64,000 nt of DNA from JABCPE02 sp963518955 (lineage in GTDB: Bacteria; Bacteroidota; Bacteroidia; Flavobacteriales; Weeksellaceae). The stretch spans positions 186,001 through 250,000 of the forward strand of contig CAUQKI010000001.1 in assembly GCA_963518955.1 (NCBI GenBank), written 5' to 3'. How positions within the stretch are numbered: the first letter of the stretch is position 1; each line of letters begins with the position of its first letter. Both the position numbers and the translations under genes were made by a program. Shown one piece after another: positions 1 to 9,197 of this stretch. The notes beneath the pieces were generated by a model, which worked only from the letters and a program-made list of their open reading frames with translations, made no database searches and was not told where the DNA came from.

Positions 1-864
1 AAACATAATCCAGACGCGGTGATACATCTCGCTGCGGAAAGCCATGTGGACAGAAGCATCACAGACCCAAATGCTTTCATCAATACCAATGTAATTGGGA
101 CTGCTAATTTGCTTAATCTTTGTAAAGAATTTTGGACACTAAATCCAGAGCATACACACGGAAGATTTCCTAACGAACCGAGAAAAAATCTTTTCTACCA
201 TGTTTCTACGGATGAAGTTTATGGTGCTTTGGGAGAAACAGGATTTTTCACTGAAGAAACGCCTTACGACCCAAAATCTCCATATTCTGCGAGTAAAGCT
301 GCCAGCGACCACTTGGTAAGAGCCTATGGAAATACTTATGGGCTTCCTTACATTGTTTCTAACTGTTCTAACAACTATGGCCCAAATCATTTCCCAGAGA
401 AACTGATTCCACTTTGTATTTCTAATATTATCAACGAAAAACCGCTGCCAATCTATGGTGATGGAAAATATACCCGTGACTGGTTGTTCGTGATAGACCA
501 CGCTCGTGCTATTTTCCAAATTTTCCATGAAGCGAAAACAGGAGAAACATACAACATCGGTGGATTTAATGAATGGCAGAATATTGATTTAATCAAGGAA
601 TTGATTAAACAAATGGATGCAAAACTTGGAAATCCTGCTGGATATTCAGAGAAGCTAATCACTTTTGTGAAAGACCGCCCAGGGCATGACAAACGCTATG
701 CTATAGACGCCACAAAATTGAATAAAGATTTGGGATGGAAGCCTTCTGTAACTTTTGAAGAAGGTCTAGCTAAAACTATCGATTGGTTCTTAAGCAATAA
801 AGATTGGCTGGAACATGTAACCAGCGGAGAATACCAAAAATACTACGAAAAACAGTATAACTAA
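1..864 (+). CDS. rfbB: dTDP-glucose 4,6-dehydratase (5' end outside window)
   Basis: Converts dTDP-glucose to dTDP-4-keto-6-deoxyglucose in the cytoplasm, the second step of dTDP-deoxysugar synthesis. The reading frame is open from base 1, so the start and the N-terminal Rossmann GxxGxxG loop lie upstream; roughly 65-75 residues are missing compared with the usual 350-360. The catalytic STDEVYG motif is encoded at about 202-225 and the YxxxK pair (YSASK) at about 283-297. The SNNYGP and GRDW-like (YTRDWLFV) substrate-binding motifs are also present. The stop codon overlaps the next start by one base (TAATG), so it is co-transcribed with the polysaccharide genes that follow. RmlC and RmlD are not seen here, but an RffA-like aminotransferase is, so the product probably feeds an amino-sugar branch. 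Confidence 0.95.
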   Translation, partial: KHNPDAVIHLAAESHVDRSITDPNAFINTNVIGTANLLNLCKEFWTLNPEHTHGRFPNEPRKNLFYHVSTDEVYGALGETGFFTEETPYDPKSPYSASKAASDHLVRAYGNTYGLPYIVSNCSNNYGPNHFPEKLIPLCISNIINEKPLPIYGDGKYTRDWLFVIDHARAIFQIFHEAKTGETYNIGGFNEWQNIDLIKELIKQMDAKLGNPAGYSEKLITFVKDRPGHDKRYAIDATKLNKDLGWKPSVTFEEGLAKTIDWFLSNKDWLEHVTSGEYQKYYEKQYN

Positions 865-1775
865 TGATTTCTATTGTAAGTCCTGTTTACCGAGCTGAAA
901 AAATCCTTCCGATTCTCGTTTCTGAAATTAATTTAGTAATGGAGAGAATCGGCGAGGACTACGAAATCATATTGGTAGATGACCGAAGTCCTGACAACTC
1001 TTGGGAAGTGATGAAAGTACTTTCCAGCCAAAATCCTAAAATAAAAAGCATTCGGCTGAGCAGAAATTTTGGTCAGCATAGTGCTATTTTTGCTGGACTT
1101 ACAAGAGCAAAAGGCGACTGGGTGGTAGTAATGGACTGTGATATGCAGGACCAGCCCAAAGAAATAGCCAAGCTCTACAAAAAAGCACTGGAAGGATACG
1201 ATATTGTTTTAGGACAGAGAGAAAACCGAAAAGACAAATTCCTAAAGAAATTAACATCCAGATTGTTCTACAAGGTATTTAATTACTTATCGGGAGCAAA
1301 TTTTGATAATAATGTAGCGAATTTTGGGATTTATCACCAAAAGACCATCAAGTCCATCCTAGATATGAAAGACTATGTTAAATTCTTTTCGTTATTTATT
1401 AACTGGATTGGGTTTAAAAGTGTTTCCATTCCAATAGAACATGGAGAACGCGAGGAAGGAAAATCTACATATAGTGTGGGAAGGCTTTTTAAACAAGCTT
1501 TCAATGTTATTATATCTTTTTCGGATAAGCCGCTTAGGTTGTTTATAAACTTTGGGTTGAGTATTTCTATCTTATCTTTTGTTTTGGGAATATATTATCT
1601 GTATTTGTCTATTACGCACAAAATTACACAGCCTGGTTTTAGTTCACTGATATTGTCTATTTGGTTTTTATCAGGGATTATCATCAGCTGTATAGGTATT
1701 GTAGGAGTATATTTAGGAAAAACTTTTGACCAAACAAAAGGCAGACCTACATTTATCATTGATGAAGAAGTGTAA
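864..1775 (+). CDS. GtrB/DPM1-like polyprenyl-phosphate glycosyltransferase
   Basis: Family 2 glycosyltransferase of 303 residues. The GT-A fold begins at residue 1 (SIVSPVYRAE), with VDDRSPDNSW at about 38-47 and the metal/nucleotide motif MDCDMQDQP at about 90-98. Two hydrophobic helices at about 228-250 and 262-285 end the protein. This arrangement is that of GtrB, ArnC and DPM1-type enzymes, which load one sugar from a nucleotide donor onto undecaprenyl or dolichyl phosphate at the inner face of the membrane. The start overlaps the rfbB stop. Two GT-C-like membrane proteins in the same locus could be the transferases that use the lipid-linked sugar; that pairing is inferred from gene content. 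The donor sugar cannot be read from sequence. Confidence 0.85.
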   Translation: MISIVSPVYRAEKILPILVSEINLVMERIGEDYEIILVDDRSPDNSWEVMKVLSSQNPKIKSIRLSRNFGQHSAIFAGLTRAKGDWVVVMDCDMQDQPKEIAKLYKKALEGYDIVLGQRENRKDKFLKKLTSRLFYKVFNYLSGANFDNNVANFGIYHQKTIKSILDMKDYVKFFSLFINWIGFKSVSIPIEHGEREEGKSTYSVGRLFKQAFNVIISFSDKPLRLFINFGLSISILSFVLGIYYLYLSITHKITQPGFSSLILSIWFLSGIIISCIGIVGVYLGKTFDQTKGRPTFIIDEEV

Positions 1776-1789
1776 TTAAATTCAAAAAT

Positions 1790-2485
1790 ATGAAAACAGC
1801 TATTTTACAATCAAATTATATCCCATGGAGAGGGTATTTTGACATGATTAAAAGCGTTGATTTTTTTGTTTTATATGATCATGTCCAATACACAAAAAAT
1901 GATTGGAGAAATCGTAATATCATAAAAACAAATCAGGGTCAACAATGGCTTACAATACCTGTACAAAGCAACTCCCTCCTTCAATCAATCGACAATACTT
2001 TTATTAGTGAAAAACATAAAAATTGGTATATAAAACATCTTAGAACCTTACAAATGTCGTATGCTAAGTCCAAATACTTTAAAGAGGTTTTTCCTTGGAT
2101 AGAACATTTATATAATAAAGCTGGGGAAATGGATAGGCTGACTGATATTAATGAGTATTTAATTCGAGAAATATCTAGTTTTCTGGAAATAAAGACAGAA
2201 ATAAAAAGAGATTCTGATTTTGAATTGATTGAAGGTAAAAATGAAAAACTTCTCAATATCTGTAAACAACTTGGAAGTGAAGTATATTTATCTGGACCTG
2301 CTGCTAAATCTTATATAGATGAGGGTTTATTCAAACTAAATGGAATAGATGTAGAATGGATGGATTATAGTGGATATCCTGAATATGAACAAATTAATGG
2401 AGATTTTATGCCTAATGTCTCTATATTGGATCTAATATTTAATACTGGGGCAGAAGCAAAAAATTACATAAGCAAAAATATTTAA
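1790..2485 (+). CDS. WbqC family protein
   Basis: A 231-residue soluble protein that opens with the WbqC signature (AILQSNYIPWRGYFDMI, followed by YDHVQYTKNDWRNRN). The family is found in O-antigen and capsule loci, often beside sugar aminotransferases. Its biochemical role is not firmly established; acylation of an amino sugar is a common suggestion. It lies 14 bases after the glycosyltransferase and 6 bases before the PglD-like gene. It is noticeably more AT-rich than rfbB and rfbA, as are its immediate neighbours, which suggests the centre of the locus was exchanged. Family assignment is secure, function is not. Confidence 0.85.
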   Translation: MKTAILQSNYIPWRGYFDMIKSVDFFVLYDHVQYTKNDWRNRNIIKTNQGQQWLTIPVQSNSLLQSIDNTFISEKHKNWYIKHLRTLQMSYAKSKYFKEVFPWIEHLYNKAGEMDRLTDINEYLIREISSFLEIKTEIKRDSDFELIEGKNEKLLNICKQLGSEVYLSGPAAKSYIDEGLFKLNGIDVEWMDYSGYPEYEQINGDFMPNVSILDLIFNTGAEAKNYISKNI

Positions 2486-2491
2486 TCTAAA

Positions 2492-3124
2492 TTGAAACGA
2501 ATAGCTATAATAGGTTCTGCACACTTGGCACAGCAGATTGCCCACCATATACACACGGATACAGAGGATAAAGTAGTTGCTTTTTTTGATGATTTCCAGC
2601 CAAAAGGGACTATCATCGACTCTATTCCTGTTATTGGCGGAACTAATGATATTTTAGAAGAATATTCGAAAAATAGTTTTGATGAACTGCTGATAGGTGT
2701 GGGATATAACCACATGAATACCAGAAAGATACTGTTTGAAAAATATCAAAATGATATTCCTTTCTATAAGTTTATTCATTCATCCTGTTATGTAGATCCT
2801 TCCGCTGAAATAGGAGCTGGAACGGTCATCTATCCAAGATGTGTGATTGACCAAAATGTAAAAATAGGAAATAATGTTTTGATTAACATTTCCAGCAGTA
2901 TTGCTCATGACACCATAGTGGGAACTCATACCTTTATCTCTCCATGCGTCTCTGTAGCAGGATTTGTGGATATTAAGGAACAATGTATAATAGGCATAAA
3001 TTCTATAATAATAGACAATATATCTATCACTGAAGGAACAAAAACAGGAGGCGGAACAGTTGTAATAAAAAATATTGAAGAAAAAGGACTATATGTAGGA
3101 AATCCTGCAAGATTTGTAAGATGA
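2492..3124 (+). CDS. PglD/NeuD-like sugar N- or O-acetyltransferase
   Basis: 210 residues. The N-terminal part (RIAIIGSAHLAQQIA, then AFFDDF) is the small nucleotide-sugar-binding Rossmann-like domain of the PglD/NeuD family. From about residue 95 the hexapeptide repeats of a left-handed beta helix follow, with the expected catalytic histidine in SSIAHDTIVGTH. PglD acetylates a UDP-4-amino sugar; here the RffA-like aminotransferase would supply a dTDP-4-amino sugar, so N4-acetylation of that product is a reasonable inference. The start must be TTG at 2492: the frame has a stop at 2483-2485, which is also the wbqC stop, and no ATG intervenes before the domain begins. The end overlaps the next gene by four bases (ATGA). 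Confidence 0.82.
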   Translation: MKRIAIIGSAHLAQQIAHHIHTDTEDKVVAFFDDFQPKGTIIDSIPVIGGTNDILEEYSKNSFDELLIGVGYNHMNTRKILFEKYQNDIPFYKFIHSSCYVDPSAEIGAGTVIYPRCVIDQNVKIGNNVLINISSSIAHDTIVGTHTFISPCVSVAGFVDIKEQCIIGINSIIIDNISITEGTKTGGGTVVIKNIEEKGLYVGNPARFVR

Positions 3125-4284
3125 TGAAAAACGACAACATCTTTCTAAAAGGGCTGAATGAACTTCGGGCTGTTGCAGCATTGGGAGTTTTGGTTCATCA
3201 TATAGAGCTACTAAAATATGATGATAGAAACGCGTCATTAAATGACACATATTCCCTTGCAAATAATACGCATTTTCATCATTTCATCCAGTCTTTGGGG
3301 AAGCACTCTGTATATTTTTTCTTTGTATTGAGTGGTTTTCTAATCACACATTTAATCATTCGAGAAAAAAAGAAATTTGGTGTTTTTGATTTTCAAAAAT
3401 TCTATATGAGACGGGTTCTGAGAATCTGGCCTTTATACTACATTATCATAGGGCTTTCTTTGTTCGTTATCCCTTTTATTTCGGCTTATTTCGGCTTATT
3501 TGAAACTTTCCCAAACACCTATTACAAAGCGGTTCTCGCTACAGATTATAGTTCACCAAAAACTATTCTATATTATTTAGGGTTTTTATCTAATTATGGG
3601 CTTTCCGAGGGCATTACATTAGTAGGCGGCTCTCAGACATGGTCTGTATCTATCGAGGAACAATTTTATTTATTCTGGCCTGTTTTATTATTATTTGTTT
3701 TTAGAAGTAGGCCTTATTTATGGCTGTTATGCAGCATTATTCTTCTTTTTATTTTAAATTTTTTCTTTAAAGTAGATTTTTTTGCTGTTTTTAGATATGA
3801 ATATTTATTCATAGGCTGTATTGGCGGACTGTTTATTAATTCATCTTATTTCAATAAAATAAGTCATCTCATAGATAAAAAGATTTTCTACATTATCAAT
3901 ATACTTATTATACTTCTCCTGTCATTTTTTTCTATTTTTGATAAATATACACAGTCTTTCGTTATCAGTATATTTTTCTTGTCTTTTATTATTTTGACGG
4001 TTAATAATCATTTTTATTTTCGTTCAAAGATTTTTGATGAAATGGGAAAAATATCTTACGGCATATATATGTATCACCCCTTTATTATGTTTTTAGTTTT
4101 TCCTGTTTTAGAATATTTAAAAACACTTATATTCCCTTTAAACAGTGGAGGAGCAATAATTTTTCTACTTGTCATGCAGTATATTTTAACCATCGGAATT
4201 ACTCTTTTCATTAGTTATTTTTCATATAATTATATAGAGAAAAAATTTTTGATGCTTAAAGAAAAAAAATATTCAAGATTATAA
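3121..4284 (+). CDS. OafA/YrhL-type membrane acyltransferase (acyltransferase 3 family)
   Basis: 387 residues with about ten hydrophobic helices. The family motifs are visible: GLNELRAVAALGVLVHH at about 11-27 (R16 and catalytic-type H26), MRRVLRIWPLYY at about 95-106, and SIEEQFYLFWP. These proteins move an acyl group, usually acetyl, across the inner membrane onto a sugar of a surface polysaccharide. The start overlaps the PglD-like stop (ATGATGA). Unlike OafA it has no C-terminal SGNH hydrolase domain. The coding sequence is very AT-rich. The acceptor sugar is unknown. Confidence 0.88.
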   Translation: MMKNDNIFLKGLNELRAVAALGVLVHHIELLKYDDRNASLNDTYSLANNTHFHHFIQSLGKHSVYFFFVLSGFLITHLIIREKKKFGVFDFQKFYMRRVLRIWPLYYIIIGLSLFVIPFISAYFGLFETFPNTYYKAVLATDYSSPKTILYYLGFLSNYGLSEGITLVGGSQTWSVSIEEQFYLFWPVLLLFVFRSRPYLWLLCSIILLFILNFFFKVDFFAVFRYEYLFIGCIGGLFINSSYFNKISHLIDKKIFYIINILIILLLSFFSIFDKYTQSFVISIFFLSFIILTVNNHFYFRSKIFDEMGKISYGIYMYHPFIMFLVFPVLEYLKTLIFPLNSGGAIIFLLVMQYILTIGITLFISYFSYNYIEKKFLMLKEKKYSRL

Positions 4285-4298
4285 TTTTTATATAAACT

Positions 4299-5528
4299 AT
4301 GATGAAAACTATAAATTTCTATTTTGTGCTTGTTCCTTTTCTATTACTAAAAATAGGAATCTGTACTTTTCTCTTTTTAAATAAAGACTGGAGTGCCATC
4401 ACAGATGGAGATCTATATATGGAGCTATTCCAAAGATTTATTTCCAATGGAGCATATTCTGAAATAGAAAAAGGGACTTCTGTAATGTATAATTTTGCTC
4501 TTTATCCTATCTATTTGCTAGTTGGAGATGTTAAGGAGACTTTTATTATATTCAATAGTCTGTGTATTATTTTGACCATTATTTTAGGTGTATATTTATT
4601 ATATAAAATATCTATTAGGCTGGATATTAACATCTTTTTCACCTACTTCCTTTGTAGTATTTATATTTTTTATATCATCAGCCAAAAATTCATTAATATT
4701 TTAGCCAATGATGATTCGTTCATGGGATTGTTATACCTTATCATCATATACTTTTCCATTAAAAATATTGAATCGCCTAAACATTATTATTTCTCTATCA
4801 TAGGTTTTATACTCGGATTATGTCTTGGTACTCGTGAAATAGCCATTCTGTTTTTTCCTTTCTTTTTATACATGATATACTATTCTAATGCAAAAGTGAA
4901 AAACCTAATCTATTTCGTTATTCCTCTCATTTTCACTATACTTATTATCCATTTTCCTTCTATCATAGTAGGGAATGGTCTTAGTTTTTACAACAAAAAT
5001 CCAGAAGATGTCAACTGGATTCAGAAAAACCATTTAGCTATCACAGAAATAGAAAAGAGTACTGGTATTTTTAATATCAGACCATGGTCTATCTGGAGGG
5101 CTAATACCTTTGATGATGTAAGAGAATATCTAAAACAAAATGGAGAAAACAGCCTTCCGAAAGGCTTCCTCGATGTTGTCTTCAACCATCCTGTGCAGCT
5201 CATAAAAATGACTTTGTTTAATCTGCTTTTTCTTTTTAAATACTATTTTAAGACAATAGGTGGTTTTATACTCATTCCTTTAATATTTTTGTTTAGAAAA
5301 AACTTCTTTTTGCTGCCTTTTTTATACTTTTGTTTTATATTTTGTTTTGTGGCTTATTCTCATGTAGAAACACGCTGGCTTTCAGGAATAGAAATGATGC
5401 TTTTTATCTCCGTTTTGACAGGTTGCCGATATTTGAAACTTAGTAATAATAAATTGTTATTAATAATTATAATTGCAATAATTCCAATAATCTTTAATGA
5501 TATAAAATTTTTATACTATAACTTATGA
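4299..5528 (+). CDS. Multi-membrane GT-C-like glycosyltransferase candidate
   Basis: 409 residues, almost entirely hydrophobic, with an estimated ten to eleven membrane helices. The first large loop contains TDGDLYMELFQRFISNGAYS at about residues 35-54. An acidic motif after the first helix followed by an aromatic G-Y-S segment is typical of GT-C enzymes of the ArnT/PMT/GT39 kind, which take a sugar from a polyprenyl-phosphate carrier. Another short motif, GTREIAILFFPFFLY, resembles the GLTR/R-containing region of the same fold. I cannot name a specific family; a Wzy-type polymerase is the main alternative. Two ATG codons (4299 and 4302) can serve as start. The end overlaps the aminotransferase by four bases. 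Confidence 0.6.
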   Translation: MMKTINFYFVLVPFLLLKIGICTFLFLNKDWSAITDGDLYMELFQRFISNGAYSEIEKGTSVMYNFALYPIYLLVGDVKETFIIFNSLCIILTIILGVYLLYKISIRLDINIFFTYFLCSIYIFYIISQKFINILANDDSFMGLLYLIIIYFSIKNIESPKHYYFSIIGFILGLCLGTREIAILFFPFFLYMIYYSNAKVKNLIYFVIPLIFTILIIHFPSIIVGNGLSFYNKNPEDVNWIQKNHLAITEIEKSTGIFNIRPWSIWRANTFDDVREYLKQNGENSLPKGFLDVVFNHPVQLIKMTLFNLLFLFKYYFKTIGGFILIPLIFLFRKNFFLLPFLYFCFIFCFVAYSHVETRWLSGIEMMLFISVLTGCRYLKLSNNKLLLIIIIAIIPIIFNDIKFLYYNL

Positions 5529-6667
5529 TACCATTCAACAAGCCTTACCTTACTGGTAAAGAAATGCAATATATAGAAGATGCCGTAAAATCAGGGAAAA
5601 TCTCTGGAAATGGACTCTTCACTAAAAAATGTCAAGAATTCTTCGAGAAAGAATTTGGTTTCAAAAAAACACTGCTTACCACTTCCTGCACAGATGCATT
5701 GGAAATGGCTGCTATTTTAGCAGATATCAAGGTAGGTGACGAGGTCATCGTTCCTAGTTTTACTTTCGTATCCACTGCACTAGCCTTTGTAAGACAAGGT
5801 GCAGATATCGTTTTTGCAGATTCTTATTCTGACAATCCTAATATAGATGCTGACCAAATAGAGGCTTTAATCACAGAAAAAACCAAAGCAATCGTGGTGG
5901 TTCATTATGCTGGTGTAGCGTGTGATATGGATAAAATAATGTCTATAGCTAACAAACACGGAATCATCGTAATAGAAGATGCCGCACAAGCCATCGACAG
6001 CTACTATATTTCCAAAGATGGAACAAATAAAGCATTGGGAAGCATTGGGCATCTTTCTGCTTTTTCGTTTCATGAAACCAAAAATATTATCTCAGGCGAA
6101 GGCGGTATGCTCTGTATCAATGATGACCGCTTTATCCAAAGAGCTGAAATCATCTGGGAAAAAGGAACAAACCGTTCGCAGTTTTTCAGAGGCGAAGTAG
6201 ATAAATACAGCTGGGTAGACACTGGGTCTTCTTTCCTGCCGAGTGAAATTATCTCTGCTTTTCTTTGGGCTCAGATAGAAAACATGAAAGACATTCAGGA
6301 TAAAAGAATCAAAATTTGGAATTGTTATTACGAGGGACTTTCCAGCTTTGAACCTGTTTCGATTAAAAAACCGAAACTTCCTCTCATTCCAGCATATGCG
6401 ACTAACAATGCCCATATGTTTTATCTCGTTTGTGATAATGTAGATGACAGAACAAAATTCATCCAACATCTGAAAGACAAAGGAATTCTATCCGTCTTCC
6501 ATTATCTTTCGCTGCACAAGAGTTCTTATTATGAAAAATATTCTACCCGAAAAAGCGAGCTCCCGAACTCAGACATGTTTTCTGATTGTCTTGTGAGACT
6601 TCCTCTGTTCTACGAACTTACTAATGAACAGGTGGAATATATCATCAACACGATAAAAGAATTATGA
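5525..6667 (+). CDS. rffA: dTDP-4-amino-4,6-dideoxyhexose transaminase (RffA/WecE-like)
   Basis: 380-residue PLP enzyme of the DegT/DnrJ/EryC1/StrS class. It starts with IPFNKPYLTGKE, has the TSCTDALEMA phosphate-binding stretch at about 53-62, the VIEDAAQA motif (D152, Q155) that contacts the PLP ring, and the Schiff-base lysine K186 in SFHETKNIISGEGG. The sequence is closest to RffA/WecE, which transaminates dTDP-4-keto-6-deoxyglucose with glutamate. This fits RmlA and RmlB in the same locus. Whether the product is the galacto (Fuc4N) or gluco (Qui4N) isomer cannot be told. Four-base overlaps at both ends show tight translational coupling with the two GT-C-like genes. Confidence 0.88.
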   Translation: MIPFNKPYLTGKEMQYIEDAVKSGKISGNGLFTKKCQEFFEKEFGFKKTLLTTSCTDALEMAAILADIKVGDEVIVPSFTFVSTALAFVRQGADIVFADSYSDNPNIDADQIEALITEKTKAIVVVHYAGVACDMDKIMSIANKHGIIVIEDAAQAIDSYYISKDGTNKALGSIGHLSAFSFHETKNIISGEGGMLCINDDRFIQRAEIIWEKGTNRSQFFRGEVDKYSWVDTGSSFLPSEIISAFLWAQIENMKDIQDKRIKIWNCYYEGLSSFEPVSIKKPKLPLIPAYATNNAHMFYLVCDNVDDRTKFIQHLKDKGILSVFHYLSLHKSSYYEKYSTRKSELPNSDMFSDCLVRLPLFYELTNEQVEYIINTIKEL

Positions 6668-8256
6668 GAGTAGAAAAAACTATTTTTTTATTAACCGCGT
6701 TATTTTTTATCTTATTACAAGGGGCATTTGTCTTACTTGGGGATAATGCTGTGCTATCTGATGACCTGAATCATTTAGAAATATTATACCAATATCAGGA
6801 AGGAAAATATAGTATATCAGAAGTTTATAACCTATACACCTCCGACCCTAACAGACACACACGCCCAATTTCTCCTATTGTGATAACATTCGCAACTTAC
6901 TTAGGGGGATTTTGGACACCTTTGTTTTTCATTCATAATTTTCTATTTCCCATCGCGGCATGGCTGCTAAAACTAATTTTAGATAAGTTTTTTAGTGAAT
7001 ATAGTGCTTTTACGCTATTAGCATGTATATTAGTCACTGTATTTCCTTTATCTTCATCTAATTTATTCTCTTTTGTGATGTGTGGGGCTTATTTAATATA
7101 CATATGGTATTTCCAAAGTATATTATACCTATCATCAAAAGATAATTTGATTTATCATTTGATATCTGGAATATTATTAGGAATTTCACTGCTATTCCAA
7201 GAGTTACATTTATTTTTGATTTCTTTATCCATATTTATTTTAGTAATTACGAACAGAGAAAAAATACTCCTAAAACTATCTCTTTCTATTGGTTTAGGTT
7301 TATTCATCGCTGCATTTTATAAGTTTTTCTTAGTAAAAATTATCTATCCTGGGCATTTTGATTATGCCGCATCTAAGGTTACTTTTAGTCTTTCAAACAG
7401 CTTTATATTAATTTTCTCTTTTTTCAAATTATTCATCCTTGACTTTGCATATATTGCTAAACAAAGCATCTTAGCAATTGCTGATTATTCTGGGTTTGAT
7501 TACATCTTATTAGCTCTCGGGCTGGTTATTTCTGGAATGGTATCCATTTTCTGTAAATTTGATAAAACCATCCCAAAACGCTATTTTTTAGTGTTTTTGA
7601 GTGCTTTTTTAATGACAATCATCATTTTCTTTATTTCTCAATATCCGGTTACCTCATTTAGTTTTGAGAACAGGATTTTACTTTGGGTCAAAATTTCTTC
7701 TTCCTTACTTTTAGGATATTTAATTTACAATGGTTTGGCTTTTACAAAAAAGAAAAGTTATCAAAATTTTCTGAAAACCTTATTATTTTTATTTTTATCT
7801 GTTAATTTCATCTGTGTAATATCCGAAAAAAACTCTTGGATATACGCCAGCAATTATAATAAAAACCTCATCAAAAGCTTAGTCTCTCATCTTCCCAAAA
7901 ACATAAAAGATGAAAAAATTATCATCATAGAAAATAAAACAAATTATGATAAACTCATCACTGATGAAGCTACTATAGAAGATCCCTATGAAGTGGTATC
8001 TATGCTAAATATATATGCTCCAGAAGCTACTCTAAATGGGTGGAATGTATACACTATCAGCACCAAAGACACCTATTTATATTCTATTTTTGGGAAAAAA
8101 CTGAACAATAGACCTCGTACAGAAATCAAAGAAACTGAAACAGGATTTATCTTAGGTAAAAATAATATAAATTTCCCTTTTTATGTCTTTGATTATACTA
8201 ACAATTCTTTACATTTGGTAAAAAATAAAAATGATTATAACAAGTTTCTAAAATAA
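6664..8256 (+). CDS. Second large multi-membrane GT-C-like protein
   Basis: 530 residues, with about eleven membrane helices in the first 370 and a soluble C-terminal domain of about 150 residues. The first external loop carries LSDDLNHLE (D33, D34) and then HTRPISPIVITFATYL. A paired acid in the first loop and a C-terminal extracytoplasmic domain are the layout of GT-C glycosyltransferases that use polyprenyl-phosphate sugars. No named family is recognised. It starts inside the aminotransferase stop (ATGA) and ends 9 bases before rfbA. It is extremely AT-rich compared with rfbA. Confidence 0.55.
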   Translation: MRVEKTIFLLTALFFILLQGAFVLLGDNAVLSDDLNHLEILYQYQEGKYSISEVYNLYTSDPNRHTRPISPIVITFATYLGGFWTPLFFIHNFLFPIAAWLLKLILDKFFSEYSAFTLLACILVTVFPLSSSNLFSFVMCGAYLIYIWYFQSILYLSSKDNLIYHLISGILLGISLLFQELHLFLISLSIFILVITNREKILLKLSLSIGLGLFIAAFYKFFLVKIIYPGHFDYAASKVTFSLSNSFILIFSFFKLFILDFAYIAKQSILAIADYSGFDYILLALGLVISGMVSIFCKFDKTIPKRYFLVFLSAFLMTIIIFFISQYPVTSFSFENRILLWVKISSSLLLGYLIYNGLAFTKKKSYQNFLKTLLFLFLSVNFICVISEKNSWIYASNYNKNLIKSLVSHLPKNIKDEKIIIIENKTNYDKLITDEATIEDPYEVVSMLNIYAPEATLNGWNVYTISTKDTYLYSIFGKKLNNRPRTEIKETETGFILGKNNINFPFYVFDYTNNSLHLVKNKNDYNKFLK

Positions 8257-8265
8257 TAAAATACT

Positions 8266-9126
8266 ATGAAAGGAATAATTCTCGCGGGAGGTTCTGGGAC
8301 AAGGCTCTACCCGCTCACCATCGCAGTAAGTAAGCAGTTAATGCCCGTATATGACAAGCCTATGATTTATTTCCCTATTTCTACCCTTCTATTGGCAGGA
8401 ATCAGAGAGATACTCATCATCACTACGCCACACGACCAAGAAGCTTTCAAAAAACTATTGGGAGATGGTTCACAAATCGGGTGCAAGTTTGAATACAAAG
8501 TTCAGCCTTCTCCAGATGGATTGGCTCAGGCGTTTATTTTAGGAGAAGAGTTCATCGGGTCAGATTCTGTGGCGCTGGTTTTGGGCGATAATATTTTCTA
8601 TGGCTCTGGTCTTCCTCAGCTGCTGGAAAGCAAAACCCAAGTGAAAGGAGGTTGTGTATTTGCCTACCCTGTTTCCGACCCCGAAAGATATGGTGTGGTA
8701 GAATTTGATGAACACCAAAAAGCCGTTTCCATAGAAGAAAAACCTGCCGTGCCGAAGTCCAACTACGCCGTACCTGGTCTTTATTTCTATGACAATTCTG
8801 TGGTTGAATATGCTAAAAACCTAAAACCTTCGGCGAGGGGAGAATTGGAAATTACCGATATCAATAAAATTTATCTTGAAAAAGGTCAATTAGAAGTAGG
8901 TGTGATGAGCCGAGGAACAGCTTGGCTGGATACAGGAACTTTTGATTCCCTTCACGAGGCGTCTGAATTCGTAAAAGTTCTTGAAAAAAGACAAGGCGTG
9001 AAAATCTCCTGCATCGAAGAGATTGCCTACAAAAAAGGATTTATCAACAAAGAACAGCTCCTGAAATCTGCCGAAAAATACGGAAAAAGCGGCTACGGCG
9101 ATTATCTTAAAAAGCTGATAAAATAA
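8266..9126 (+). CDS. rfbA: Glucose-1-phosphate thymidylyltransferase
   Basis: 286 residues, normal length for RmlA/RfbA. It makes dTDP-glucose from dTTP and glucose-1-phosphate, the first step of the pathway. The nucleotidyltransferase signature GGSGTRLYPLT lies at residues 8-18, with KQLMPVYDKPMIYFPIS just after and the acidic metal site in LGDNIFYG. EEKPAVPKSNYAVPGLYFYD and RGTAWLDTGT are further RmlA motifs. It is the last gene of the polysaccharide operon and is followed by an intrinsic terminator. Its base composition matches rfbB and the rest of the chromosome rather than the AT-rich genes between them. Confidence 0.97.
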   Translation: MKGIILAGGSGTRLYPLTIAVSKQLMPVYDKPMIYFPISTLLLAGIREILIITTPHDQEAFKKLLGDGSQIGCKFEYKVQPSPDGLAQAFILGEEFIGSDSVALVLGDNIFYGSGLPQLLESKTQVKGGCVFAYPVSDPERYGVVEFDEHQKAVSIEEKPAVPKSNYAVPGLYFYDNSVVEYAKNLKPSARGELEITDINKIYLEKGQLEVGVMSRGTAWLDTGTFDSLHEASEFVKVLEKRQGVKISCIEEIAYKKGFINKEQLLKSAEKYGKSGYGDYLKKLIK

Positions 9127-9141
9127 TATAAAAACCTCAAC

Positions 9142-9177
9142 AAAAAGTCCCTCCTAAATGAGGGATTTTTATTTTTT
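9142..9177 (+). terminator. Intrinsic terminator after rfbA
   Basis: Six-base GC-containing stem TCCCTC (9148-9153) and GAGGGA (9160-9165) around the loop CTAAAT, extended by AAAAA/TTTTT pairs with one bulged G, and followed by a T-rich tail. It ends the polysaccharide transcript 16 bases after rfbA. Confidence 0.85.
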
Positions 9178-9197
9178 ACTTATTTATAAAACCTAAA

